DNA of 64,000 nucleotides. Source: Flavobacterium sp. ZT3R18 (lineage in GTDB: Bacteria; Bacteroidota; Bacteroidia; Flavobacteriales; Flavobacteriaceae). The notes below the pieces were generated by a model. That model ran no database searches and was not told the origin of the DNA. It saw only the letters and a program-made list of their open reading frames with translations. The stretch spans positions 62,001-126,000 of the forward strand of contig NZ_VJZS01000006.1 in the NCBI RefSeq assembly GCF_007097385.1. The letters are read 5' to 3'. Within the stretch, counting starts at the first letter, position 1. Each line of letters starts with the position of its first letter. A program made the translations under genes and the position numbers. This document shows positions 1 through 11,044 of this stretch, piece after piece.

Positions 1-1983
1 TTTCAAAATGCAGGCTATCAAATAAATAATGAGTTGAGTTCGTTCTTGGTTGAGTTGAATTCAAAAATTAATGAAAAAATTTCTAATAAATTACAGGTTG
101 GTTATACTTCATTCAATGATTTTAGAAATCCTTTTTCAACTCCAGCTCCAGTAATTAATATTCGAGATGGTGCAGGTGCCAATTATATTGTTGGAGGACA
201 TGAGCCATTTTCAATTCATAATACACTAGATCAAAAAGTTTTTCAGATTACTAATAATTTGAGTTACGTAACTGGAGATCACGAATTTACTTTTGGAGGT
301 TCTTTTGAGAAATTTGCTTTCAAAAATTCATTTAACTTAACGGCTTATGAAAATTTTGGAACTTTTGGAACTTTAGGTAATTATTATGGCTTGTTTAGTT
401 CATATCCTTCTGTAGCTGCTTTTTTAGCTGATGCAGCACAGCCATATTCTTCTAGCTTTATAGCTCAAAATATGCAATATGCTATTGATCGAGATAAATC
501 TTTTAATTCTTTTGGAGTTGGAGAAGACAAAGGATGGAAATTAGCTGAATTAAATGTAGGACAACTTGCTTTTTATGCTCAAGATGATTGGAGTATAAAT
601 GATGATTTCAAACTATCTTTGGGTTTAAGAGCGGATAAGCCATTATATTTTAATACTGCTGATTTAATTCAAAAATATATTGATACTGATAATGGAGCAA
701 GTAGAAATAATAATGTGGATTATTTTGACCCTGAAACAGGCCAAGCTGTAAAATTAATTTCTACTGATTTGCCTTCGGATAAAATACTTTGGTCTCCTAG
801 ACTTGGATTCAATTGGAATATGGATGGAAATAATGTTTCTCAGCTTAGAGGGGGAACTGGAGTTTTTACTGGTAGAATTCCTTTTGTATGGTTAGGAAAT
901 CAAGTGAGTGGAGCCGATGATGGGTTTTTTCAAATAATGGATCCTGATTACAAATGGCCACAGGTATGGAGAACTAGTTTAGGATATGACCATAAATTCA
1001 AAAACAATTATATTTTGACAGTTGATATGTCTTATAATAAAGATATTAACGGGGTGCATGTACAAAATTGGGGATTAAAAACACCCTCAGGAACTCTTGC
1101 AGGTGCTGATAATAGAGCTATTTATTTGGCAACAGATAAAGGGGCAAATAATGCTTATGTAATGACCAATTCGGACAAAGGGTATGCATTCAATTCTTCT
1201 GTTAAAGTACAAAAGAATTTTGATAACGGATTATATGCTAGTATTGCTTATAATTATATGATTTCAAAAGATGTTAACTCAATAGAAGCTGAAATTACTG
1301 GAGATGCTTTTGCTTTTAATCCTGCATTAGGAGATGTAAATAAGGATGTGTTATCTAACTCAAAATATGGTGATAACAATCGTTTTGTTGGGGTTGGGTC
1401 TAAAAAGTGGAAATACGGAAAAGACAAATGGGCTACAACCGTTTCTACTGTTTTTGAATATGCACAAGGTGGTAGGTATTGCTATACTTACGGTGGCGAT
1501 ATAAATAATGACGGCTCAGGTGTTAATGATTTAGTATATATACCAACTTCTGCTGAAATTAAAGTAATGACTTTCACTGGAGTTGGACAGGCTGATGCTT
1601 TTGAAGCGTTTATCAATCAAGATGATTATATGAAAGATAAAAGAGGTCAATATATGGAGCGTTACGGTGCTTTGTCTCCATGGAGAGGTAAATGGGATGT
1701 GAAAATATTGCAAGATTATAATTTCAAAATATCTTCAGCTTCAGAAAAAACGAATACAATTCAATTGAGTATTGATATTTTGAATTTTAGTAATTTATTA
1801 AACTCTGATTGGGGATTGGTTCAAACTCCAGTAAGTGTTCAGCCAATTGGTGTAAAACTAGATGATGCTACAAAAACAATTCCTACTTACACATTTAATG
1901 GGACTCAAACCAAAACGTTTGCTTATGATGCTAGTTTGGCTTCTAGATGGCAAATGCAATTTGGAATAAGATATATTTTCTAA
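1..1983 (+). CDS. TonB-dependent receptor, Oar-like, C-terminal part (5' end outside window)
   Basis: The reading frame is open from base 1, so the gene starts upstream and only about 660 C-terminal codons are visible. The visible part is a run of alternating polar and aromatic strands typical of a 22-stranded outer-membrane beta-barrel, with stretches such as QLAFYAQDDWSINDDFKLSL and a terminal RYIF ending in Phe, as is usual for outer-membrane barrels. The style matches Flavobacterium Oar-type receptors, which take up large ligands in a TonB-dependent way. The plug and N-terminal carboxypeptidase-regulatory domain would lie outside the window. The substrate cannot be told. The gene is followed by a strong terminator. 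Confidence 0.85.
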   Translation, partial: FQNAGYQINNELSSFLVELNSKINEKISNKLQVGYTSFNDFRNPFSTPAPVINIRDGAGANYIVGGHEPFSIHNTLDQKVFQITNNLSYVTGDHEFTFGGSFEKFAFKNSFNLTAYENFGTFGTLGNYYGLFSSYPSVAAFLADAAQPYSSSFIAQNMQYAIDRDKSFNSFGVGEDKGWKLAELNVGQLAFYAQDDWSINDDFKLSLGLRADKPLYFNTADLIQKYIDTDNGASRNNNVDYFDPETGQAVKLISTDLPSDKILWSPRLGFNWNMDGNNVSQLRGGTGVFTGRIPFVWLGNQVSGADDGFFQIMDPDYKWPQVWRTSLGYDHKFKNNYILTVDMSYNKDINGVHVQNWGLKTPSGTLAGADNRAIYLATDKGANNAYVMTNSDKGYAFNSSVKVQKNFDNGLYASIAYNYMISKDVNSIEAEITGDAFAFNPALGDVNKDVLSNSKYGDNNRFVGVGSKKWKYGKDKWATTVSTVFEYAQGGRYCYTYGGDINNDGSGVNDLVYIPTSAEIKVMTFTGVGQADAFEAFINQDDYMKDKRGQYMERYGALSPWRGKWDVKILQDYNFKISSASEKTNTIQLSIDILNFSNLLNSDWGLVQTPVSVQPIGVKLDDATKTIPTYTFNGTQTKTFAYDASLASRWQMQFGIRYIF

Positions 1984-2003
1984 ATAACGATTTAAAAATG
2001 ATT

Positions 2004-2034
2004 AAAGCCTTCTTGAAAAAGAGGGCTTTTTTTT
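2004..2034 (+). terminator. Rho-independent terminator after the TonB receptor
   Basis: An 11-bp stem with one wobble pair (AAAGCCTTCTT against AAGAGGGCTTT) and a GAAA loop is followed by a run of eight T. It lies about 20 bp after the stop codon. Confidence 0.85.
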
Positions 2035-2124
2035 GATTTAAAAGTTTAAATTTGCATGAAAATTTCTAAAAGGAAAAATTAGAATTGATTTACATATCAT
2101 AAAGACAAGATTTAAATAGTATAC

Positions 2125-2598
2125 ATGAAATACACCAGACTAACAAAAGAACAATTAGAAGAGCTAAATCAAGAATTTAGTACTTTTTTAGCTACTCAAA
2201 CAATTGATAAAGCCGAATGGGATAAAATAAAAGCAGAAAAACCGGAGGTTGCTGAACAAGAATTAGACGTTTTTTCGGATTTGATTTGGGAAGGAGTGCT
2301 AACTAAAGCAACCTATTTAGAATTTTTCTCTAAAAAGCATATTTTTCTTTTTCATTGCTTTGATACCTACGTACAATCTATTGTTTTGAAATCGCTAGTT
2401 CCAGAAACTGATTTTTTGACCAAAGAGGGTTTGCAATGGCTTAGCGATAATATGTTTACAGAAACTATCGAAATGAAAGTGGGTAAAAAGGAATTTACAG
2501 AGGAACGTAATCTATCGATTTTTCAATTGATCCAACAAGGTTCTTTTTTGAGTGATGGACAATTATACAATCAAATTAATTCGATTATCGAGGGTTAG
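2125..2598 (+). CDS. Conserved flavobacterial protein, DUF6495-like
   Basis: This is a 157-residue soluble acidic protein, starting MKYTRLTKEQLEELNQEF, with no signal peptide or membrane segment. Wording and length match the DUF6495 family of Flavobacteriaceae, which has no assigned function as far as I know. It is probably mostly helical. A TAAATTTG -7 element at 2047-2054 suggests its own promoter about 70 bp upstream. It is separated from the receptor by a terminator and from the toxin-antitoxin pair by a new -7 element. The family name comes from recognition, not a search. Confidence 0.6.
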   Translation: MKYTRLTKEQLEELNQEFSTFLATQTIDKAEWDKIKAEKPEVAEQELDVFSDLIWEGVLTKATYLEFFSKKHIFLFHCFDTYVQSIVLKSLVPETDFLTKEGLQWLSDNMFTETIEMKVGKKEFTEERNLSIFQLIQQGSFLSDGQLYNQINSIIEG

Positions 2599-2614
2599 AT
2601 TATTTAATAATTCT

Positions 2615-2622
2615 TATATTTG
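2615..2622 (+). promoter_or_regulatory. -7 promoter element for the toxin-antitoxin pair
   Basis: TATATTTG matches the Bacteroidota TAnnTTTG consensus. It sits 20 bp before the antitoxin start, which gives a very short leader. Confidence 0.45.
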
Positions 2623-2641
2623 AGATGAAAATCTATTTGTC

Positions 2642-2860
2642 ATGGGAAATAAAATTGTAGTCGAACTTAAAAATGAGAACGCGCTTAATCTTTTATATGA
2701 TTTAGAGAAAATGGATATTCTTCATGTTGTTAGAGAAGACGAGCCTGAAAAAATTAAAAATTCTGATAGATTTAGAGGCATCTTAACCAAAGAACAAGGG
2801 AAAAGTTTGAATGATCATATTAAATCGTCAAGAGAAGAATGGGACAGAAATACCTTATAG
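2642..2860 (+). CDS. Putative antitoxin of a VapBC-like pair
   Basis: This is a 72-residue protein with a predicted helix around residues 11-24 and a charged C-terminal half ending SSREEWDRNTL. On its own it is not clearly recognisable. The call rests on context: its last 22 bp overlap the start of a PIN-domain gene, the usual order for antitoxin then toxin. Antitoxins of this kind bind the toxin active site with their C-terminus and often repress their own promoter. No clear DNA-binding fold was recognised, so autoregulation is only inferred. Confidence 0.6.
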   Translation: MGNKIVVELKNENALNLLYDLEKMDILHVVREDEPEKIKNSDRFRGILTKEQGKSLNDHIKSSREEWDRNTL

Positions 2861-3183
2861 ATACAAATGTTATTTCTGATTATTTATTAAATTCTTTTGG
2901 AGAAAAAGGAACTGTTTTTCGTGATAGTATTATTAATTATACTCCAAAAATATCATTTATCACTCAGATTGAATTATTAAGTTGGAAAACCGATTATTAT
3001 ACTGAAAATTTGATAAAAAATTTCATATCAATTTGTGAAATAATTAACATTTCGGATGGAATAATATCTAATTGTGTCAAAATTAGACGATTCAAAAATG
3101 TAAAGACCCCCGACGCAATAATTGCTTCAACTGCATTGACATTAGATTATACAATTATTACAAACAATACCAAAGATTTTTAA
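2839..3183 (+). CDS. PIN-domain ribonuclease toxin, VapC-like
   Basis: This 114-residue protein has the order of acidic residues expected for a PIN nuclease: D8 in YLIDTNV, E45 in ITQIELL, D92 in KTPDAIIAS and D113 in TNNTKDF. Such toxins cleave RNA (often tRNA or rRNA) in a Mg-dependent manner when the antitoxin is degraded. The ATG lies inside the antitoxin gene (22-bp overlap), which suggests translational coupling. The pair stands between two unrelated housekeeping genes, consistent with horizontal acquisition. All four acidic residues are present, so the protein is probably active. Confidence 0.8.
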   Translation: MGQKYLIDTNVISDYLLNSFGEKGTVFRDSIINYTPKISFITQIELLSWKTDYYTENLIKNFISICEIINISDGIISNCVKIRRFKNVKTPDAIIASTALTLDYTIITNNTKDF

Positions 3184-3218
3184 AATATTGAAGGATTAAA
3201 ATTTCTCAATCCTTATAA

Positions 3219-5937
<2,719 letters not shown>

Positions 5938-6233
5938 CTTTTTGATTCACATTAGTAATTGGATTTTCTATCAGCTGTTTTTTTTAACCGACACTTAATT
6001 TCAAAGTAGAAATTGATTACTTTTCGTAATGTTAAATTTGTCAGTCAACTTTAAACCTATTTTTGGTTTAGTGTTTCTAATGGTTTTGAATGGACTCCTC
6101 TTAGGGTCCTACTGGTAGTTGTAAAAAAAAGTGTTAAGAATATAACAAAAAGTTTCAAAACGTCATTATACTTTTTTAGATTTACCATCTCAAATGCAAC
6201 TTAATTAATTAAATTTGTAATCCTAAAAGTACT
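5938..6233 (+). promoter_or_regulatory. Intergenic region with -7 element before the dapA operon
   Basis: This is 296 bp without a convincing ORF. TAAATTTG at 6210-6217 matches the -7 consensus and lies 16 bp before the DUF6913-like gene. No good TTG is seen at the matching upstream distance. The rest is AT-rich with no clear hairpin. Confidence 0.4.
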
Positions 6234-6752
6234 ATGTTTTTAAATTACATAAAGAGGATATTAGTAAAGAAAGCTTTAAAAAACAGTATACGAAATGTTA
6301 AGGCGGATGATCTAAGGAGTCCTGTAAAAACAGTTGGTTTACTTGTTGACGAGAGTTGTTTTTTGAATGTAAATTACTTAATAAAAGAAATTGTTGCTAA
6401 CGGAATAACCGAAAGTAATATTAAAGTTATTGCTCACAGGGATATTTTGAAAAAGAATGAAGTGTATTTGCATCCTACTTTTGGATTAAATGATGTTAAT
6501 TTTAGAGGGAATGTAGAATTACAGTCAGTAAAGGAGTTTGTTTCAGAAGAATTTGATTTGTTAATCAATTATTATGATGTTGAGAAGCCTGTTTTGTTGC
6601 TCTTGACAAATAATTCAAAGGCTATATTCAAGGTTGGTTTTTCATCGATTGATAAAAGATTAAATCATTTGATGATTACTAGTAATGTTGAGAATTACAA
6701 GGTTTTTATCCATGAATTATTTAGATACTTAAAAATATTAAACAAAATATAA
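6234..6752 (+). CDS. Conserved flavobacterial protein, DUF6913-like
   Basis: This 172-residue protein starts MFLNYIKRILVKKALKNS. It has a basic N-terminus, a central KTVGLLVDESCFLN strand-helix and a later FDLLINYYDVEKPVLLLLT strand. I associate it with the DUF6913 family, which sits next to dapA in flavobacteria. Function is unknown to me. It precedes dapA by 8 bp, so the two are almost certainly co-transcribed. No signal peptide and no catalytic motif is visible. Confidence 0.55.
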   Translation: MFLNYIKRILVKKALKNSIRNVKADDLRSPVKTVGLLVDESCFLNVNYLIKEIVANGITESNIKVIAHRDILKKNEVYLHPTFGLNDVNFRGNVELQSVKEFVSEEFDLLINYYDVEKPVLLLLTNNSKAIFKVGFSSIDKRLNHLMITSNVENYKVFIHELFRYLKILNKI

Positions 6753-6760
6753 TTTAAATT

Positions 6761-7648
6761 ATGCAATCATTAATAGGAACAGGAGTTGCCCTAATCACAC
6801 CATTTAAAGCAGATTTTTCAATCGATATTGATGCTTTAAAAAGAATTGTAAATTTTTCGATTGATGGAGGTATTGAATATCTTGTTGTGCTTGGTACAAC
6901 TGCAGAAAATGCTACTTTGTCACAAGAGGAAAAAGAACTGGTAATTCAAACGGTAATAGAGGTCAATGCGGGGAGATTGCCTTTGGTTCTGGGTGTGGGA
7001 GGAAATAATACATTAGAGGTAGTAGCGGAGCTAAAAACAAGAGATTTGTCTAGTTTTGTGGCTATACTATCTGTTTCGCCTTATTATAATAGACCTACTC
7101 AAGAAGGTATTTATCAGCATTTTAAAGCGGTTTCAGAAGCATCGCCAATTCCAGTGATTTTATATAATGTTCCAGGAAGAACGGCAAGTAATGTGTTGCC
7201 TGGCACTGTTATTAGATTAGCAAATGATTTTGAAAACATTGTTGCTATAAAGGAAGCAGCCGGAGATATGGTTCAAGCCATGCAATTATTAAAAAATAAA
7301 CCTAAAGATTTTCTTGTAATTTCTGGAGATGATATGATTGCTTTGCCTATTGTTTTGGCGGGAGGAGCTGGAGTTATATCGGTAATTGGACAAGGTTTTC
7401 CGAAGGAGTTTTCTGAAATGATTCGTCTAGGATTGAATAGAAAAGTAGATGATGCTTATAAATCTCAGTATTTATTGTCAGATTGTATTGATATGATTTT
7501 TGAACAAGGAAACCCAGCAGGGATAAAAGAGGTGTTTAAAATTTTAGGAATCGCCGAGAATGTGGTGCGTTTACCACTGGTTACAGTAGACGAATCTTTA
7601 TCAAATCGATTAAGTGTTTTTGTGAAGAATATTGATAAAAACACTTAA
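6761..7648 (+). CDS. dapA: 4-hydroxy-tetrahydrodipicolinate synthase DapA
   Basis: DapA condenses pyruvate with aspartate semialdehyde in the first committed step of lysine and diaminopimelate synthesis, feeding peptidoglycan. The 295-residue TIM barrel has the substrate loop [10 protein letters not shown] (family form GTTGES), the catalytic Tyr135 in LYNVPGRT and the Schiff-base Lys164 in VAIKEAAGD. Length and motifs are complete. It follows the DUF6913-like gene by 8 bp. A new promoter is seen before the next gene. Confidence 0.96.
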   Translation: MQSLIGTGVALITPFKADFSIDIDALKRIVNFSIDGGIEYLVVLGTTAENATLSQEEKELVIQTVIEVNAGRLPLVLGVGGNNTLEVVAELKTRDLSSFVAILSVSPYYNRPTQEGIYQHFKAVSEASPIPVILYNVPGRTASNVLPGTVIRLANDFENIVAIKEAAGDMVQAMQLLKNKPKDFLVISGDDMIALPIVLAGGAGVISVIGQGFPKEFSEMIRLGLNRKVDDAYKSQYLLSDCIDMIFEQGNPAGIKEVFKILGIAENVVRLPLVTVDESLSNRLSVFVKNIDKNT

Positions 7649-7681
7649 AAAGTACTTGTTTTTTTTATACAAAGAAATATT

Positions 7682-7711
7682 TTGTAATCGCTAAATTAAT
7701 AACTAAATTTG
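7682..7711 (+). promoter_or_regulatory. Promoter TTG-N19-TAAATTTG for bamD
   Basis: TTG at 7682-7684 and TAAATTTG at 7704-7711 are spaced by 19 bp, a full match to the Bacteroidota -33/-7 promoter. It makes the GTG at 7723 unlikely as a start and favours the ATG at 7780. Confidence 0.7.
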
Positions 7712-7779
7712 CCACCAAAACTTTGGTGCCGTTTTATTGTGGATTTAAATTATCCAATAAAATAAATATAAGTAAAAAA

Positions 7780-8574
7780 ATGAAAAAAATAATATCTGTA
7801 TTGCTTGTTGTTCTCTTTTTTTGCTCTTGTAGTGAATACCAAACGGCATTAAAAACTGAAGATGTAGCAATAAAGTTTGAGCTAGCAACGAAATTATACG
7901 ATGCTGGGAAATACACAAAAGCCATTAGACTTTTTGAACAAATGGCATCCGCTTATAGGGGAAAACCGCAAGGTGAAAAATTGTTTTACATGTATGCTCA
8001 ATCGTGTTATAAAACGAAACAGTATTATATCGCTGGATATCAATTTGATAGTTTTGTTTCGGGTTATCCGAAAAGTGAAAAATCCGAAGAATGTGCTTAT
8101 TTAGGAGCGCAAAGTTACTCGATGTTATCACCAGTTTATTCTATAGATCAAACGGATACATTCAAAGCGATAGAAAAGATACAAGGATTTATTGACCGCT
8201 ATCCAAACTCTAAATACATTGCTGAAGCCAATGCGACTTCTAGAAAATTAAATGATAAAATTGAACGCAAAGTGTATGAAAACGCTTTAGAATACAATAG
8301 AATTTCAAATTATAAATCAGCTATTATTGCTTTTGATAATTTTATTGCAGACTTCCCGGGAACTCCTTACAAGGAGAAAGCGTTGTATTTTAAATTTGAT
8401 TCCGCTTATTTGTTAGCCATAAATAGTGTTCCTTCTAAAATGGAAGAAAGACTAAATAGCGCAAAGACATACTATTTGAATTTGGTTAAGTTTAGACCTA
8501 ATACGGAATACAAAACTAAAGTGGATGAAATGTCTGCAAAAATTGATTTAGAATTACAAAAATATAATAAATAA
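7780..8574 (+). CDS. bamD: Outer-membrane assembly lipoprotein BamD
   Basis: BamD is the essential lipoprotein partner of BamA in inserting beta-barrels into the outer membrane. The start chosen is ATG 7780. It gives a clean lipoprotein signal, MKKIISVLLVVLFFCSCSE, with Cys17 as the likely lipidated residue. The GTG 57 bp upstream lies next to the promoter. The 264 residues contain tetratricopeptide-like helical repeats, for example AGKYTKAIRLFEQMASAYRG and ISNYKSAIIAFDNFIADFPG. It is followed after 8 bp by rpoZ, starting the run rpoZ-coaBC-DUF4835. Confidence 0.92.
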   Translation: MKKIISVLLVVLFFCSCSEYQTALKTEDVAIKFELATKLYDAGKYTKAIRLFEQMASAYRGKPQGEKLFYMYAQSCYKTKQYYIAGYQFDSFVSGYPKSEKSEECAYLGAQSYSMLSPVYSIDQTDTFKAIEKIQGFIDRYPNSKYIAEANATSRKLNDKIERKVYENALEYNRISNYKSAIIAFDNFIADFPGTPYKEKALYFKFDSAYLLAINSVPSKMEERLNSAKTYYLNLVKFRPNTEYKTKVDEMSAKIDLELQKYNK

Positions 8575-8582
8575 ATAAAGTC

Positions 8583-8900
8583 ATGGATTTAAAAAAGACA
8601 AATGCTCCAGTAAACACAATAACTTACAATAAAACAGTTATTGAAGAACCTACTGGAAATGTGTATGAGGCGATAACAATTATGGCTAAAAGAGCAAATC
8701 AAATTAATTCTGAAATCAAAAAAGAATTGACTGAGAAGCTAGAAGAATTCGCTACTTATAACGATAGTTTAGAAGAAGTTTTTGAAAACAAAGAGCAAAT
8801 CGAAGTTTCTAAATTTTATGAAAAACTTCCAAAACCTCACGCATTAGCTGTTCAAGAATGGTTAGATGGTAAAATTTACCATAGAGACGCAAATAAATAA
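8583..8900 (+). CDS. rpoZ: RNA polymerase omega subunit, Bacteroidota type
   Basis: The omega subunit helps assemble and stabilise the RNA polymerase beta-prime subunit. This 105-residue protein has the omega core GNVYEAITIMAKRANQI at about residues 24-40, then an acidic helix. It is longer and more divergent than the proteobacterial form, as is normal in flavobacteria. It sits 8 bp after bamD and 8 bp before coaBC, in the same order of functions (omega next to coaBC) seen in many bacteria. Confidence 0.88.
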   Translation: MDLKKTNAPVNTITYNKTVIEEPTGNVYEAITIMAKRANQINSEIKKELTEKLEEFATYNDSLEEVFENKEQIEVSKFYEKLPKPHALAVQEWLDGKIYHRDANK

Positions 8901-8908
8901 TCTATATA

Positions 8909-10120
8909 ATGTCAGTTTTAAGCGGAAAAAAGATTTTGCTAGGAATTTCTGGCGGAATTGCTGCATATAAAACGGCTACATTAGTTAGACTTTTCATAAA
9001 AGCAGGTGCACATGTCCAAGTGATAATGACACCTGCTTCTAAGGATTTTATAACCCCACTTACCTTATCAACTTTATCTAAAAACCCTGTATTTTCAGAA
9101 TTTTATAATAAAGATGAAAAAAATGAGGAATGGAATAGCCATGTTGAATTAGGCCTTTGGGCAGATTTTATGGTTATTGCTCCGGCAACTGCCAATACGT
9201 TGTCGAAAATGGCAAATGGATTGTGTGATAATCTATTGATCGCCTGTTACTTGTCTGCCAAATGTCCTGTTTATTTTGCGCCAGCAATGGATTTAGACAT
9301 GTACATTCATCCTTCTACCGTTGAAAGTTTTAAAGCTTTAAAAGGATTTGGGAATATAATGATTCCAGCAGAAAATGGTGAACTTGCTAGTGGTTTGTCT
9401 GGTGAAGGTAGAATGGCAGAGCCCGAGAATATCGTTTCTTTCTTAGAGGCGGATCTCGAAAGCAAATTACCCCTAAAAGGGAAAAAAATACTAATAACGG
9501 CTGGTCCAACCTATGAGGCAATAGATCCAGTTCGTTTTATAGGGAATCACTCTTCGGGTAAAATGGGTTTTGATATCGCTCAAAGTGCCGCCAATTACGG
9601 CGCTACAGTTGTATTGATTTCTGGCCCCACACATTGTAAAATAAATCATCCTTTGGTGCAATTAATTCCGGTGGTTTCTGCGCAAGAAATGTATGACGCT
9701 TGCCATAACTATTATGCTGATGTAGATGTGGCGATTGCCGCTGCTGCAGTAGCCGACTATAAGCCTAAAAGCGTTGCAAATCAAAAGATTAAAAAAGCGG
9801 CCGATGATTTTACAATCGAGCTTGAAAAAACCAAAGATATCCTTGCTTCTCTTGGGGATTTAAAAAAGAATCAATTTTTAATAGGTTTTGCTTTAGAAAC
9901 CGAAAATGAAATTGAAAATGCTAAAGCAAAAATCCAGAAAAAAAACTTAGATTTGATAGTTCTTAATTCCTTACAAGATCAAGGAGCTGGTTTTGGAAAA
10001 GCAACCAATAAGGTTACCTTTATTGATAGCTCTTTTCAGGTAGAACCAATGGATTTGAAATCTAAGGAAGAAGTGGCAGATGATATTATAAACAAGGTAA
10101 TAGTGCACTTTTATGGTTAA
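8909..10120 (+). CDS. coaBC: Bifunctional phosphopantothenoylcysteine decarboxylase/synthetase CoaBC
   Basis: CoaBC adds cysteine to 4-phosphopantothenate and then decarboxylates it, two steps of coenzyme A synthesis. The N-terminal CoaC flavoprotein domain (about 1-180) starts GKKILLGISGGIAAYK and contains SHVELGLWAD and PAMDLDMY. The C-terminal CoaB domain (about 188-403) starts GKKILITAGPTYEAIDPVR and contains AAAVADYKPK. Length 403 is typical. The stop overlaps the DUF4835 gene by 8 bp. The last CoA enzyme, coaE, is at 16.3 kb. Confidence 0.97.
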   Translation: MSVLSGKKILLGISGGIAAYKTATLVRLFIKAGAHVQVIMTPASKDFITPLTLSTLSKNPVFSEFYNKDEKNEEWNSHVELGLWADFMVIAPATANTLSKMANGLCDNLLIACYLSAKCPVYFAPAMDLDMYIHPSTVESFKALKGFGNIMIPAENGELASGLSGEGRMAEPENIVSFLEADLESKLPLKGKKILITAGPTYEAIDPVRFIGNHSSGKMGFDIAQSAANYGATVVLISGPTHCKINHPLVQLIPVVSAQEMYDACHNYYADVDVAIAAAAVADYKPKSVANQKIKKAADDFTIELEKTKDILASLGDLKKNQFLIGFALETENEIENAKAKIQKKNLDLIVLNSLQDQGAGFGKATNKVTFIDSSFQVEPMDLKSKEEVADDIINKVIVHFYG

Positions 10121-10994
10121 ATATGTTTTATTTTTATTGATGTGGTGTGGCTTTATTCAAGCGCAGCAACTGAATTGCACGGTAACGCTGAACACCCAAA
10201 AAGTGAATAATGCTAACCAGCAAGTTTTCAAAACTTTGGAAACGGCATTAAATGAATTTGTAAATAAAACAGATTGGACAGGGCAAACATTGTCCCAAAA
10301 AGAAAAAGTCGATTGTACCATGTTTATTACGATTTCAAGTTATTCATCAGATCAATTTGTTGCCAATATACAAGTGCAGTCCTCAAGAAATATATATAAT
10401 TCATCCTACTCGTCTCCGGTATTAAACTTGAATGATAAAGATTTTACCTTTAATTATACCGAGTTCGAAAATTTAACGTACACCCCAACGAGTTCTGATT
10501 CTAATCTGATTTCTGTTGTTTCTTTTTATTGTTATATAATATTAGGGTTGGATGCTGATACCTTTATTCCTTTGCACGGGAATAAATATTATGGAGAGGC
10601 ATTAAATATTTCAAACGTAGCGCAACAAGGAGGAAGTAAAGGATGGAAACAATCCGATGGTCCGATAAGTAGATATACTTTAATAAATGACTTATTATCT
10701 CCTACCTTTAATGATATACGACTATCAATTGCGCAATATTATACGGGCTTGGATATAATGAATCTAGATCAGAAAAAAGCTAAGGAAATGATAAAAGGAG
10801 CTTTAATGAATTTGGCAAAATTAAATGATACAAAGCCAAATTCTTATTTATTGCGAATCTTTATGGATTCGAATTCAGATGAAATTGTTTCTATTTTTTC
10901 TGGCGGACCCAGCATTACAATTACAGATTTGGTTGATAGTTTGAATAAAACATCACCAATGAACTCTAGCAAATGGCAATTAATTAAATATTAA
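10113..10994 (+). CDS. DUF4835 family exported protein (PorD-like)
   Basis: This 293-residue protein has a short signal peptide, MVKYVLFLLMWCGFIQAQ, cleaved after about residue 18. The mature part begins QLNCTVTLNTQKV and matches the DUF4835 family. I recall some annotations calling this family PorD, linked to type IX secretion, but nothing in the sequence proves that role. It overlaps coaBC by 8 bp and is followed 50 bp later by recN. That gene order is conserved in flavobacteria. It probably acts in the periplasm or at the outer membrane. Confidence 0.8.
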   Translation: MVKYVLFLLMWCGFIQAQQLNCTVTLNTQKVNNANQQVFKTLETALNEFVNKTDWTGQTLSQKEKVDCTMFITISSYSSDQFVANIQVQSSRNIYNSSYSSPVLNLNDKDFTFNYTEFENLTYTPTSSDSNLISVVSFYCYIILGLDADTFIPLHGNKYYGEALNISNVAQQGGSKGWKQSDGPISRYTLINDLLSPTFNDIRLSIAQYYTGLDIMNLDQKKAKEMIKGALMNLAKLNDTKPNSYLLRIFMDSNSDEIVSIFSGGPSITITDLVDSLNKTSPMNSSKWQLIKY

Positions 10995-11044
10995 TTTTAG
11001 CATTAGTATTTTAATTAAACCAATTTATCCTTAAACCAATATAA

